From positions 3,096 through 26,153 of the forward strand of contig DFIJ01000126.1 of assembly GCA_002372775.1 (NCBI GenBank): DNA of 23,058 bases, read 5' to 3'. Shown in pieces: positions 16,101-23,058 of this stretch (the first letter of the stretch is position 1; the number at the start of each line of letters is the position of its first letter). The notes under the pieces are model-generated. The model saw only the letters and a list, made by a program, of their open reading frames with translations. It did not search any database and was not told the DNA's origin. This DNA is from Christensenella sp. UBA3700. Its GTDB lineage: Bacteria > Bacillota > Clostridia > Christensenellales > UBA3700. Both the position numbers and the translations under genes were made by a program.

Positions 16101-16673
16101 CTTAATTTCTTCATAGTCAATACCATCAATCTTAGATACTTCATGAGATGTTCTGAAACCATCAAAGAAGTGAATAAATGGAACAGATGATTTTAATGTA
16201 GAGAAGTGAGCAACAAGTGCCATATCCATAACTTCTTGAACAGAGTTAGAACAAAGCATTGCAAAACCTGTTTGACGACAAGCCATAACGTCTGAGTGAT
16301 CACCAAAGATATTTAATGCGTGATATGCAAGAGCTCTTGCGCTTACATGGAATACGCATGGTAGTAACTCACCAGCAATTTTGTACATGTTTGGAATCAT
16401 TAGTAATAAGCCTTGGCTTGCAGTGAAAGTAGATGTTAAAGCACCTGCTTGTAAAGAACCATGAACAGCACCAGCGGCACCAGCTTCAGATTCCATTTCT
16501 GCAATTCTTAATACTTGACCAAATAAATTCTTTCTTCCCGCTGTAGCCCATTCATCACAGTTTTCTGCCATTGGGGAAGATGGGGTAATTGGGTAAATAG
16601 CAGCAACTTCACTAAATGCATACGCAATATGTGCGGCAGCTGTATTTCCGTCAATAGTCATTTTTGAACCCAT
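13101..16673 (-). CDS. nifJ: Pyruvate:ferredoxin (flavodoxin) oxidoreductase
   Basis: 1190 residues, the normal length of the single-chain homodimeric enzyme, which converts pyruvate and CoA to acetyl-CoA and CO2 and reduces ferredoxin in anaerobic metabolism. Visible parts: N-terminal pyrimidine-binding domain with TIDGNTAAAHIAYAFSE and YPITPSSPMAE; two 4Fe-4S motifs, CIQCNACSFVCP (about 692-703) and CLGCGSCTKVCP (about 744-755); thiamine diphosphate domain with CAGCGE, NATGCSSIYGG, GGDGWAYDIGFGG and the EVYSNTGGQASKSSP segment. The start is ATG 16671-16673, 9 nt after a perfect AGGAGGTT (16683-16690); an upstream in-frame ATG overlaps this site and is rejected. Monocistronic with a strong promoter, divergent from ecfA1. 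All cofactor residues expected are present. Confidence 0.97.
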   Translation of the reverse strand: MGSKMTIDGNTAAAHIAYAFSEVAAIYPITPSSPMAENCDEWATAGRKNLFGQVLRIAEMESEAGAAGAVHGSLQAGALTSTFTASQGLLLMIPNMYKIAGELLPCVFHVSARALAYHALNIFGDHSDVMACRQTGFAMLCSNSVQEVMDMALVAHFSTLKSSVPFIHFFDGFRTSHEVSKIDGIDYEEIKPTFDAKYAKYVDAFKKRALNPEHPQLKGSAQNPDVYFQNREACNTAYAAVPAIVEEAMDDVYKITGRKYDLYQYYGAKDADKIIITMGSSAEAIEEVVDYYNAKGKKLGLLKVRLFRPFVGAKLAAAIPSTVKKITVLDRIKESGSLGEPLYLDVVSALVEAGRTDIKVVGGRYGLGSKEFNTTCVNAVYKNMDEATPKNHFAVGIVDDVTGNYLDLSEKLDAAPKGSISCKFYGLGSDGTVGSNKNSIKIIGNYTNKYAQAYFAYDSKKSGGITISHLRFGDNPIKSSYLIDQADFIACHNPAYVLKYDMVSDLKEGATFLLNSPWTVEEMDKELPAKMKNIIAQKHIKFYNIDAISVVNKIGLKGRISTTMQACFFKLANIMPYEEAEKHMKDFVVKSFAKKGQAIVDMNNAAIDDAISNLTEVNYPASWATTTEGAVVTPVTDDKYFTEVISPMLAQEGDKLPVSKFMPNVDGAVPTGTTKYEKRGVAVSVPQWNSEKCIQCNACSFVCPHATIRPFMLKEFENAPETFTAADVKVGAAKGYKFRVQVSPLDCLGCGSCTKVCPVNQGVEKKAAAAGVKPNAEDYALRMVPLATSLENKEDKNWEYAVELPETDAPISKDDVKGSQFRQPLFEFSGACAGCGETPYIKVITQMFGDRMIIANATGCSSIYGGSAPTVPYTTNKKGQGPAWANSLFEDNAEFGYGMTIAVEQRRAKLAEDMQAAIALGVDDATKAAFEAWIENIDNTEKTVETSDAVKAIINDVAAKADGEKKVLLDRIAKNADCLVKKSMWVFGGDGWAYDIGFGGLDHVLAMNRNINVLVLDTEVYSNTGGQASKSSPTGAIAKFAAGGKLTKKKDLGKIAMSYGYVYVAQVAMGSDRNQFLKAIKEAEAYNGPSLIIAYAPCINHGLKDMGASQLEEKKAVDTGYWQLYRYNPTEEKFYLDSKEPTVEYSEFLMGENRYARLAKEKPELAKELFKLNEAQAKARYAGYKKLTEN

Positions 16674-16718
16674 AATTTGTGTAACCTCCTGTAACATACA
16701 ATTTTATCGCTACTTTTA

Positions 16719-16747
16719 ATTATAAGTATTACACGCGTAAGAGTCAA
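16719..16747 (-). promoter_or_regulatory. Promoter of the pyruvate:ferredoxin oxidoreductase gene
   Basis: On the minus strand TTGACT (16742-16747), 17-nt spacer, perfect TATAAT (16719-16724), near consensus and fitting a highly expressed gene. The spacer contains TTACGCGT (16733-16740), and the -35 box is one arm of the inverted repeat AGTCAA-TG-TTGACT. Confidence 0.8.
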
Positions 16748-16755
16748 TGTTGACT
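16742..16755. repeat. Inverted repeat AGTCAA-TG-TTGACT over the -35 region
   Basis: Perfect 6-bp arms at 16742-16747 and 16750-16755 with a 2-nt spacer. The left arm is the -35 box of the minus-strand promoter. The right arm gives a TTGACT on the plus strand, but no good -10 lies at the right distance, so it may be an operator rather than a second promoter. Confidence 0.5.
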
Positions 16756-16773
16756 TTCTTTAAACCATAGTAT

Positions 16774-16802
16774 TTTACGCGATATAAAATGTGTGATATA
16801 AT
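16774..16802 (+). promoter_or_regulatory. Candidate promoter of the ecf operon
   Basis: TTTACG (16774-16779), 17-nt spacer, extended -10 TGaTATAAT with TATAAT at 16797-16802. The start codon is only 21 nt beyond the -10 box, predicting a leader of about 15 nt. The -35 box overlaps TTACGCG (16775-16781). Confidence 0.6.
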
Positions 16803-16823
16803 AAGCATAATTTTGAGATAAAA

Positions 16824-17660
16824 ATGAGCGCAATTGAACTAAAAAACGTCAGCTTTTCATATGTTCTTAGCGAAACAGAAATCGTTAGAGCAGTTAGAAA
16901 CGTTTCTCTAGAAATAGAGGAAGGTTCTTTTGTTGCCATTGTTGGTCATAACGGTTCAGGAAAATCAACACTCGCAAAACTTTTAAATGGTTTACTTATC
17001 CCAGATAAAGGAACAGTAAAGGTCTTTGGTATCGATACTAAAGAAAAGAGCACTATCTATGAGGTTAGAAAGAATGTTGGAATGGTATTCCAAAATCCAG
17101 ATAACCAAATGGTTGCTTCAATCATTGAAGACGATATTGCTTTTGGACCAGAAAATCTTGGCGTAAAAAGAGAAGAAATTGTTGAGAGAGTTGATTGGGC
17201 TTTATCTCAAGTTGGTATGCTTGAGCATAAGAAAGGAACTCCTTTTAAGCTTTCAGGTGGTCAAAAACAAAGACTTGCTATTGCTGGAATTATAGCAATG
17301 AAACCAAAGGTTTTAGTTTTAGACGAATCTACAGCTATGCTTGATCCTCAAGGAAGAGCTGAAGTTATGAGAGTTGCTCATGAATTAAATAAGAAAGAAG
17401 GAATGACTGTTATTTGCATTACTCACTACATGGAAGAAGCCTTAGAGGCAGATAGACTTATAGTTATGAGTGATGGAAAGGTTGTTTTAGATAATATTCC
17501 AAAACTTGTTTTCGCACAGTCTAAAGAACTTTTAGATTATAAGCTTACAGTACCACTTGCAACACAAGCGGCTATTGAACTTGAGAACTTGGGAATTTCA
17601 GTTGGAAAAGATGTAATGAATAAAGAGGAATTGGTGGAAAGACTATGTCCATTGTTGTAA
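16824..17660 (+). CDS. ecfA1: ECF transporter energising module, ATPase A1
   Basis: 278 residues; one of two ATPases that with EcfT power energy-coupling-factor uptake of vitamins and other micronutrients through exchangeable S components. Walker A GHNGSGKST begins near residue 42; then Q-loop VFQNPDNQM, signature LSGGQKQR, Walker B VLVLDESTAMLDP and H-loop CITHYMEE. Ser in DEST where most ABC ATPases have Pro is usual in EcfA1 and separates it from the next gene. No clear ribosome binding site precedes the ATG and the predicted leader is about 15 nt. It overlaps ecfA2 by 16 nt. No S component gene is adjacent, as expected for a shared group II module. Confidence 0.95.
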   Translation: MSAIELKNVSFSYVLSETEIVRAVRNVSLEIEEGSFVAIVGHNGSGKSTLAKLLNGLLIPDKGTVKVFGIDTKEKSTIYEVRKNVGMVFQNPDNQMVASIIEDDIAFGPENLGVKREEIVERVDWALSQVGMLEHKKGTPFKLSGGQKQRLAIAGIIAMKPKVLVLDESTAMLDPQGRAEVMRVAHELNKKEGMTVICITHYMEEALEADRLIVMSDGKVVLDNIPKLVFAQSKELLDYKLTVPLATQAAIELENLGISVGKDVMNKEELVERLCPLL

Positions 17661-18601
17661 AGAATCTACAATTTACATATAGTGCCAATTCTCCTTATGA
17701 GACAAGAGCACTTAAAGATGTCAACCTTACAATTAATGAGGGTGACTTCTTAGGCATTGTTGGACATACTGGTTCTGGTAAGTCTACATTTATTCAACAT
17801 TTAAATGGATTAATAAGAGTTCAAGAAGGCGAAATCGAAGTTTTTGATATAAAACTTACTAATGCTAAAAAGCCAAAGCCTGATTTAAGAAAATTAAGAT
17901 CACATGTTGGAATGGTATTCCAATATCCTGAATATCAATTGTTTGAGGAAACAGTTTATAAGGATGTTGCATTTGGCCCTAAAAATTTAGGACTTTCTCA
18001 AGAAGAAATCAATGATAGAGTAAAAGAAGCTATAGAACTTGTTGGTCTTGATTATGAGAAGTATAAAGATAGGGCACCATTTGAACTATCTGGTGGACAA
18101 AAAAGAAGAGTTGCAATAGCTGGTATTATTGCAATGAAACCAAAAGTTTTAATTTTAGATGAACCAACTGCTGGACTTGATCCAAGTGGTAAAGAGCAAA
18201 TTTTATCTTTAATAAAAAATCTAAAAGAAAAATGCTCTCCAACTATTATTGTCATATCTCACGATATTGATGAAATTACAAGATTCGCTAATAGACTTGT
18301 TGTATTTAATGACGGCAAGGTTGCTTTTGATGAACCAATGAAAGAATTATTTAAACATCAACAAGAACTTGTTGAAATGGGATTAGATATTCCTCTTGCT
18401 ATTAAAATAGCAAATGAATTAAAAGCAAAGGGCATAAAGCTTGGTGAAAACATTGTAACTATGTCTGATTTATTAAGAGAGATAGTTATTGCTTATAACA
18501 AAAAGAATGGAACAAATATTGATGTATCAAAAATAAGAAAGTCAGTATTTAATTTTGATTTCTCAAATAGCAATCAAGAGGAGGTATTCAAAGATGAATA
18601 A
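17645..18601 (+). CDS. ecfA2: ECF transporter energising module, ATPase A2
   Basis: 318 residues, somewhat longer than the usual ~290 because of a C-terminal extension of about 30 residues (YNKKNGTNIDVSKIRKSV onwards). Walker A GHTGSGKST, Q-loop VFQYPEYQLFEETV (the segment typical of EcfA2), signature LSGGQKRR, Walker B LILDEPTAGLDP and H-loop VISHDIDEI are intact. It pairs with EcfA1 as a heterodimer and couples to EcfT. The start lies inside the end of ecfA1, with GAGGAATTGGTGG upstream as ribosome binding site, and its stop overlaps the ecfT start region by 8 nt, so the three genes are translationally coupled. Confidence 0.95.
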   Translation: MSIVVKNLQFTYSANSPYETRALKDVNLTINEGDFLGIVGHTGSGKSTFIQHLNGLIRVQEGEIEVFDIKLTNAKKPKPDLRKLRSHVGMVFQYPEYQLFEETVYKDVAFGPKNLGLSQEEINDRVKEAIELVGLDYEKYKDRAPFELSGGQKRRVAIAGIIAMKPKVLILDEPTAGLDPSGKEQILSLIKNLKEKCSPTIIVISHDIDEITRFANRLVVFNDGKVAFDEPMKELFKHQQELVEMGLDIPLAIKIANELKAKGIKLGENIVTMSDLLREIVIAYNKKNGTNIDVSKIRKSVFNFDFSNSNQEEVFKDE

Positions 18602-19442
18602 CTTCTCATTTGGTCAATATTATCCAACTAATTCTTTAGTCCACAGATTGGATCCAAGAACAAAATTAATATTCACATTCGTGTATATGATTATTGTTTT
18701 CTTAATAAAGTCATATATGGGTTATCTATTTACTGCAGTTTTACTTGCTTCGATTATATTTACATCAAAGGTTCCTTTTAGGGTTGTTATAAGAAGTATA
18801 AGAGCCGTCTTATTCTTGTTGTTCTTTACTCTAATTATTAACTTGTTGTTCTACAATGAAGGCAAGACTGTTTTTGAATGGAATTTTATCCATATAACAA
18901 TGGGTGGTATAGATTATTCTATAAAGATGTTATTTAGATTAACATTACTTGTAATGGGCGCATCAATGCTAACATTTACAACAACATCTACAGAACTTAC
19001 AGATGCTTTAGAAGCTTTATTAAAACCTCTAACTTATATAAAAGTTCCAGTTCATGATTTAGCAATCATTATGAGTATTGCTTTAAGATTTATTCCAACT
19101 CTAATGGAAGAAACTCAAAAGATTATGAATGCACAAAAAGCAAGAGGTGCAAATTTAGATACTGGAAGTTTCTTTGAAAGAATAAAAGCTATGCTTCCAA
19201 TTCTAATTCCACTATTTGTTTCTGCATTTAGAAGAGCAGATGAGCTTGCAGATGCACTTGATGCAAGATGCTATAACGCAACAGACAAAAGAACAAAGAT
19301 GAAGAAGTTAAAATTTGGTTTAACAGATTATCTTTCATTTGTAGGTACAATAGTATTTGCAGTTCTAGTTTGTTTAGATGCATATATGGCAGGTGGCGCA
19401 TATATAGATGGCTTAATTTTTAGCGTTATCATGGGAGCGTAA
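18594..19442 (+). CDS. ecfT: ECF transporter transmembrane component T
   Basis: 282 residues from ATG 18594, which has AGGAGG (18579-18584) 9 nt upstream; an ATG 39 nt earlier lies within ecfA2 and lacks such a site. About five to six hydrophobic segments. The cytoplasmic coupling helices carry the two family motifs that contact the ATPases: AQKARGANLD (first A-R-G) and DALDARCYN (second, A-R-C instead of A-R-G). YPTNSLVHRLDPRTKLI at the N-terminus is the typical EcfT opening. It completes the ecfA1-ecfA2-ecfT set. truA begins 1 nt after its stop. The A-R-C variant is a small departure seen in some homologues. Confidence 0.95.
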   Translation: MNNFSFGQYYPTNSLVHRLDPRTKLIFTFVYMIIVFLIKSYMGYLFTAVLLASIIFTSKVPFRVVIRSIRAVLFLLFFTLIINLLFYNEGKTVFEWNFIHITMGGIDYSIKMLFRLTLLVMGASMLTFTTTSTELTDALEALLKPLTYIKVPVHDLAIIMSIALRFIPTLMEETQKIMNAQKARGANLDTGSFFERIKAMLPILIPLFVSAFRRADELADALDARCYNATDKRTKMKKLKFGLTDYLSFVGTIVFAVLVCLDAYMAGGAYIDGLIFSVIMGA

Positions 19443-19443
19443 T

Positions 19444-20196
19444 ATGAGATACAAAATAGTAATGAGTTATGATGGATCTAATTTCAGTGGTTTCCAAAAA
19501 CAACCATCTCTTGTTACTGTGGAAGGAGAGATTGAAAAAGCACTTGCAACTATCCTTCAAGAAGAGATAGATATTGTTGCATCTGGAAGAACTGATGCAG
19601 GTGTTCATGCTCTTGGACAAGTAGCTCATTTCGACACGGACAAGGAAATTAATGACTTATCTAAGTTTGTGTATAGTCTAAATTCTTTACTTCCAAAATC
19701 TATAGACATTCTATCTTGCGAGAGGGTTTCTAATGATTTCCATGCAAGATATTCAACTAAGTTAAAAATATATTTATACAAGATATATTTATCTAAATTT
19801 AATGAACCTTTTAAAAGGAATTATTACCACATCTGTGGATACCCACTAGATGTTGAAAAGATGCAAAAAGCATGTACTAAGTTTATTGGTGAACATGACT
19901 TCAAATCTTTCTGTATTGAAAATCCTCAAATCAAGAGTACTATCCGCACAATTACGGATATGCATATAGATGTAAAAGAGGATGGAAAAGAGCTAGATTT
20001 ATATGTAACTGGTAATGGATTTTTACACAACATGGTAAGATCAATTGCAGGTACTTTAATCGACATAGGAAGAGGTCGTTTTGATGTAGATTATGTTGAT
20101 GAGATTTTTGCATCAAAAGACCACCAAAAAGCAGGTAAGACATTAGATGGTTGTGGATTATATCTTTTAAAAGTCGATTATTCTCAACAAAATTAG
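19444..20196 (+). CDS. truA: tRNA pseudouridine(38-40) synthase
   Basis: 250 residues, standard length. Converts uridines 38, 39 and 40 of the tRNA anticodon arm to pseudouridine. The catalytic motif SGRTDAGVHALGQVAHF places the nucleophilic aspartate at residue 51. Other family marks are MSYDGSNFSGFQKQP at the N-terminus, DFHARYSTKLKIYLYKI, EHDFKSFC and the C-terminal NGFLHNMVRSIAGTLIDIGRG. It starts 1 nt after ecfT. No terminator follows, so the transcript may continue into rplM, which also has its own promoter. Confidence 0.96.
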   Translation: MRYKIVMSYDGSNFSGFQKQPSLVTVEGEIEKALATILQEEIDIVASGRTDAGVHALGQVAHFDTDKEINDLSKFVYSLNSLLPKSIDILSCERVSNDFHARYSTKLKIYLYKIYLSKFNEPFKRNYYHICGYPLDVEKMQKACTKFIGEHDFKSFCIENPQIKSTIRTITDMHIDVKEDGKELDLYVTGNGFLHNMVRSIAGTLIDIGRGRFDVDYVDEIFASKDHQKAGKTLDGCGLYLLKVDYSQQN

Positions 20197-20218
20197 TAAA
20201 AAAATCTCTTAAAAGCGT

Positions 20219-20247
20219 TTGACATACTAGACTTTATTATATAAAAT
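20219..20247 (+). promoter_or_regulatory. Promoter of rplM-rpsI
   Basis: Perfect TTGACA (20219-20224), 17-nt spacer, TAAAAT (20242-20247). It lies in the gap after truA and predicts a leader of about 90 nt before rplM. Confidence 0.75.
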
Positions 20248-20253
20248 AATTAG

Positions 20254-20342
20254 GCGATTAAAATCAGCATAGAGTAGAACTAGCCCCTTGAAATATGCAG
20301 ATAAAGATTACAAAAATAAAGATTAAATGGAGGTTTTCAACC
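20254..20342 (+). promoter_or_regulatory. rplM leader with possible ribosomal-protein regulatory structure
   Basis: The predicted untranslated leader contains GCATA (20267-20271) complementary to TATGC (20294-20298), enclosing TAGAAC and GCCCC segments, before the GGAGGT ribosome binding site at 20329-20334. An L13 leader motif is known upstream of rplM in Firmicutes; this could be a divergent form, but the stem is short and I cannot confirm a match. Confidence 0.3.
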
Positions 20343-20771
20343 ATGAAAACATATATGGCAAAGCCTGAGGACATCCAAAAGAAATGGTACATCGTAGATG
20401 CTACAGACCTAGTTTTAGGTAGATTAGCTTCTCAAGTAGCAAGTGTTCTTAGAGGAAAGAATAAGCCAACATACACACCTAACGTTGATACAGGTGACTA
20501 TGTTATCGTTATCAATTGCGACAAGGTAGTATTAACAGGTAACAAATTAGAAGATAAGTATCATACACATTACACAGGATTTATTGGTGGTCTAAAGAAG
20601 ATCCAATACAAGACATTAATGAACACAAAGCCAGAATATGCAGTAGAACTTGCAGTTAAGGGTATGCTTCCAAAGAACGCTTTAGGAAGAGCTCAACTAA
20701 AGAAGTTACGTTGCTATGCAGGTGCTGAGCACGGACACGAAGCTCAAAAGCCAGAAGTTTTAAAGTTCTAA
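20343..20771 (+). CDS. rplM: 50S ribosomal protein L13
   Basis: 142 residues, the usual length. The start is ATG 20343, 8 nt after GGAGGT; an upstream in-frame ATG at 20295 lies in the leader without such a site and would add 16 non-conserved residues. Conserved L13 segments: [56 protein letters not shown] and [10 protein letters not shown], with [14 protein letters not shown] at the C-terminus. It is an early-assembling large-subunit protein that binds 23S rRNA. rpsI follows after 16 nt, the near-universal rplM-rpsI pair. Confidence 0.98.
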   Translation: MKTYMAKPEDIQKKWYIVDATDLVLGRLASQVASVLRGKNKPTYTPNVDTGDYVIVINCDKVVLTGNKLEDKYHTHYTGFIGGLKKIQYKTLMNTKPEYAVELAVKGMLPKNALGRAQLKKLRCYAGAEHGHEAQKPEVLKF

Positions 20772-20787
20772 TAAGGAGTGAATTGTT

Positions 20788-21204
20788 ATGGTAGCTAAGA
20801 AGAAAACAACAAAGAAAATTGAATATCTAGGAACAGGCAGAAGAAAGAAAGCCATCGCTAGAGTTAGATTAGTTCCAAACGGAACAGGTGTTATTACAAT
20901 TAACAAGAAGTCTTTAGATGAATACTTCGGTTTAGATACATTAAAGTACATCGTAAACCAACCATTAGCTTTAACAAACAATACAGCTAACTATGATGTT
21001 AACGTAAACGTTAAGGGTGGCGGTTTCACAGGTCAAGCTGGTGCTATTAGACATGGTATCACAAGAGCTTTAATTCTAGCTGATGCTTCAACAAAGGACG
21101 CATTAAAGAAGGCTGGATTCGTTACAAGAGATCCAAGAGAAAAGGAAAGAAAGAAGTACGGTTTAAAGAAAGCAAGACGTGCTCCACAATTCTCAAAGAG
21201 ATAA
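20788..21204 (+). CDS. rpsI: 30S ribosomal protein S9
   Basis: 138 residues. Contains [22 protein letters not shown], the G-x-R-K-x-A-x-A-R-V start of the S9 fold, [19 protein letters not shown] and the basic C-terminal tail ending [12 protein letters not shown], which reaches toward the P-site tRNA. AAGGAG (20773-20778) lies 9 nt before the ATG. Slightly longer than the common ~130 residues because of a lysine-rich N-terminus. Second gene of the rplM-rpsI unit, closed by the terminator that follows. Confidence 0.98.
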   Translation: MVAKKKTTKKIEYLGTGRRKKAIARVRLVPNGTGVITINKKSLDEYFGLDTLKYIVNQPLALTNNTANYDVNVNVKGGGFTGQAGAIRHGITRALILADASTKDALKKAGFVTRDPREKERKKYGLKKARRAPQFSKR

Positions 21205-21230
21205 TATTTACAGATATTTGTATCTTCAAA

Positions 21231-21258
21231 GCCTTTGGTTCGCCAAAGGCTTTTTTTT
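21231..21258 (+). terminator. Terminator of rplM-rpsI
   Basis: GCCTTTGG (21231-21238) and CCAAAGGC (21243-21250) form a perfect 8-bp stem with a TTCG tetraloop, followed by an eight-T run. Confidence 0.95.
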
Positions 21259-21317
21259 ATCCCTTTACTAATATATTGATATAAAATAATAACGCGTATA
21301 GCGTGTATTCAATTTAA

Positions 21318-21346
21318 TTGTTATAAAATATAACGTGTGATATAAT
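21318..21346 (+). promoter_or_regulatory. Candidate promoter of mnmA
   Basis: TTGTTA (21318-21323), 17-nt spacer, extended -10 TGaTATAAT with TATAAT at 21341-21346. The GTGTGATATAAT string is identical to the one in the ecf promoter. The start codon is 17 nt beyond, so the leader would be about 11 nt and AAAGGA (21353-21358) would lie at its very 5' end. ACGCGT (21292-21297) lies upstream. Confidence 0.65.
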
Positions 21347-21363
21347 CACGACAAAGGACAAAT

Positions 21364-22440
21364 ATGGCACAAAGAGTAGTTGTAGGAATGAGTGGCGGAG
21401 TTGACAGCTCCTTAACAGCATTGCTTCTAAAAGAGCAAGGCTATGATGTTGTCGGCTTGTTTATGAGAAATTGGCATGAAACTGGTGATGATGGTCACTG
21501 TACTGCCGATGAAGATTTCTATGACGTACGTAAAGTATGTAATACAATCGGTATTCCGTATTATAGCGTAGACTTTGCTGATCTATATTTTGAAAACGTT
21601 TTTAAACTTTTTATTGATGAATATCAAAAAGGTAGAACACCAAATCCAGATGTTCTATGTAATAGAGAAATTAAGTTTGGTCCATTTGTTGAATATGCAA
21701 AGACTCTTGGAGCTGATTGGATAGCAACAGGCCATTATTGTAATGTAAGACATGATGGAGATAAGCATTATCTATTAAAGGCTAAAGATCAAAACAAAGA
21801 TCAAACATATTTCTTAAACCAATTATCTTCAAAACAACTTGAAAAGGTTTTATTCCCAGTTGGTAATTTAGACAAGCCAGAAGTTAGAGAACTTGCAAAG
21901 AAATATAATCTTTCAACAGCAGAAAAGAAAGATAGTACTGGCGTATGTTTTATTGGAGAAAGAAATTTCAGAAAATTCTTAAGTGAATATATTCCAATGA
22001 AAGATGGTCCTATTATGGATCTAAATGGCAATATCGTTGGAAAGCATCATGGCGTTTATTATTATACTGTTGGCCAAAGAAAGGGTCTTGGTATTGGTGG
22101 TGGCGGAACCGGTGAAGCGTGGTTTGTTGTTTCTAAAGATGTAAAGAACAATATTCTTTACGTATCTCAAGGCGACCAATCTATGATTTATCATAACTGC
22201 TTAGAGTGTGATTCATTTAACTATATTACATATAAGCCTGAAGAAACTTCATTTAGATGTACTGTTAGAATTAGACATCGTCAACCTGAACAAAATGCTA
22301 CAGCTTTTATTCAAGGAGACGGTTTAAAACTTGTATTTGACGAAAAACAAAGAGCTATTGCAGAAGGTCAATATGCTGTTGTTTATGTCGGTGATATCTG
22401 CCTTGGCGGCGGTGTTATTGAGCGTAAATATAATATTTAA
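21364..22440 (+). CDS. mnmA: tRNA-specific 2-thiouridylase
   Basis: 358 residues, standard length. Adds sulfur to the wobble uridine (position 34) of tRNAs for Lys, Glu and Gln, using ATP to adenylate the base. The pyrophosphatase-type P-loop GMSGGVDSS is at residues 8-16; the catalytic pair is Cys99 in NPDVLCNREIKFG and Cys195 in TGVCFIGERNF. ATGHYCN, KDQTYFL and YYTVGQRKGLGIG are further family segments, and the C-terminal beta-barrel follows. The ATG is preceded by AAAGGA. Transcribed alone from its own promoter; no obvious hairpin terminator lies between it and the rRNA promoter. Confidence 0.97.
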   Translation: MAQRVVVGMSGGVDSSLTALLLKEQGYDVVGLFMRNWHETGDDGHCTADEDFYDVRKVCNTIGIPYYSVDFADLYFENVFKLFIDEYQKGRTPNPDVLCNREIKFGPFVEYAKTLGADWIATGHYCNVRHDGDKHYLLKAKDQNKDQTYFLNQLSSKQLEKVLFPVGNLDKPEVRELAKKYNLSTAEKKDSTGVCFIGERNFRKFLSEYIPMKDGPIMDLNGNIVGKHHGVYYYTVGQRKGLGIGGGGTGEAWFVVSKDVKNNILYVSQGDQSMIYHNCLECDSFNYITYKPEETSFRCTVRIRHRQPEQNATAFIQGDGLKLVFDEKQRAIAEGQYAVVYVGDICLGGGVIERKYNI

Positions 22441-22492
22441 ATATATAAGAAAAAAAAGTTTAAAAAATTTTTCAAAAAACATAAAAATATTG

Positions 22493-22521
22493 TTGACACT
22501 AAAAAACGACTATGTTAAGAT
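22493..22521 (+). promoter_or_regulatory. rRNA operon promoter
   Basis: Perfect TTGACA (22493-22498), 17-nt spacer, TAAGAT (22516-22521), preceded by an A/T-rich tract with A-runs that could serve as an UP-like element. Initiation is expected near 22528, about 185 nt before 16S. Confidence 0.8.
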
Positions 22522-22552
22522 TTAAAGGCTGTTTGAATAGAGCAGCGTTAAA

Positions 22553-22573
22553 TTGCACCTTAAAAACTGAATA
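22553..22573 (+). promoter_or_regulatory. boxA-like antitermination site in the rRNA leader
   Basis: The segment reading CACCTTAAAAACTGAATA resembles the TTCTTTGAAAACTGAATA leader element found before 16S rRNA in many Firmicutes, where Nus factors bind boxA. It is a partial match only. Confidence 0.45.
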
Positions 22574-22713
22574 GAAAGTGATAGAAGAGTAGTGAAAGAT
22601 ACGTAAATAAATATGTAAAGATAGCTACTTTAAACTATTATGTAAGAAATTGTGTACAAAACGAATGAACACGATAATGCATAAGTCAATTGTTTGAAGA
22701 GAGCTAAGGATTT

Positions 22714-23058
<345 letters not shown>

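Larger units (their letters stand above)
22441..22713 (+). other. Intergenic rRNA operon promoter and leader
   Basis: After mnmA an A/T-only stretch (22441-22490) leads into the rRNA promoter, then about 185 nt of leader. The leader begins with the weak hairpin GCTG/CAGC near 22528-22546 (wobbles inside), then TTGCACCTTAAAAACTGAATA-like sequence (22553-22573). Between about 22580 and 22700 lies the unremarkable 16S precursor segment. No protein-coding gene is seen. Confidence 0.65.

Noticed and set aside
16674..16697. Upstream ATG (16695-16697) as start of the pyruvate:ferredoxin oxidoreductase
   Set aside because: The AGGAGGTT ribosome binding site lies inside this extension and is ideally placed for ATG 16671-16673; the extra eight residues are not family sequence.
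20295..20342. N-terminal extension of L13
   Set aside because: No ribosome binding site at 20295; GGAGGT at 20329-20334 fits ATG 20343, and the extension is low-complexity Lys/Ile without family similarity.

Overview
The window looks like a stretch of chromosome from an AT-rich, low-GC Gram-positive bacterium, most likely an uncultured gut member of the Clostridia or a close relative. Evidence: strong AGGAGG-type ribosome binding sites, sigma-A-like promoters (TTGACA/TATAAT), U-tailed hairpin terminators, the Firmicutes gene order ecfA1-ecfA2-ecfT-truA-rplM-rpsI, a pyruvate:ferredoxin oxidoreductase typical of anaerobes, and a 16S rRNA 5' end beginning with the usual bacterial GAGTTTGATCCTGGCTCAG. 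TGG encodes Trp and TGA is a true stop, so the standard code applies. A genus cannot be named from the sequence alone.

Layout: (1) 1-4328 is an accessory surface/membrane region: the C-terminal end of a secreted surface protein with a three-helix membrane module, a GPH-type sugar:cation symporter on the minus strand, and a second protein that carries the same three-helix module followed by a cytoplasmic tail with two tandem YjbR-like domains. (2) 4329-4660 is the decayed left part of an IS200/IS605-type element. (3) 4727-7228 (minus) is a large orphan lipoprotein. (4) 7595-9070 is a UPF0371/DUF1846 protein. (5) 9215-12992 is a three-gene cluster: MFS transporter, membrane-anchored ComEC-type metallo-beta-lactamase-fold hydrolase, and a glutamate-5-kinase-like amino acid kinase. 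(6) 13101-16673 (minus) is pyruvate:ferredoxin oxidoreductase. (7) 16824-21204 is the conserved ECF transporter energising module, truA and ribosomal proteins L13 and S9. (8) 21364-22440 is mnmA. (9) 22493-23058 is an rRNA operon promoter, leader and the first ~345 nt of 16S rRNA, where the window stops.

How they fit together: the right half is housekeeping (fermentative pyruvate oxidation, vitamin/micronutrient uptake, tRNA modification, ribosome). The left half is lineage-specific. The most novel material is the cysteine-rich three-helix GFC(I/V)GW module shared by two neighbouring proteins of otherwise different architecture, and the transporter / MBL hydrolase / kinase cluster. A recurring (T)TACGCG sequence in intergenic regions is a candidate shared regulatory site. 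None of the system-level proposals is proven by the sequence.
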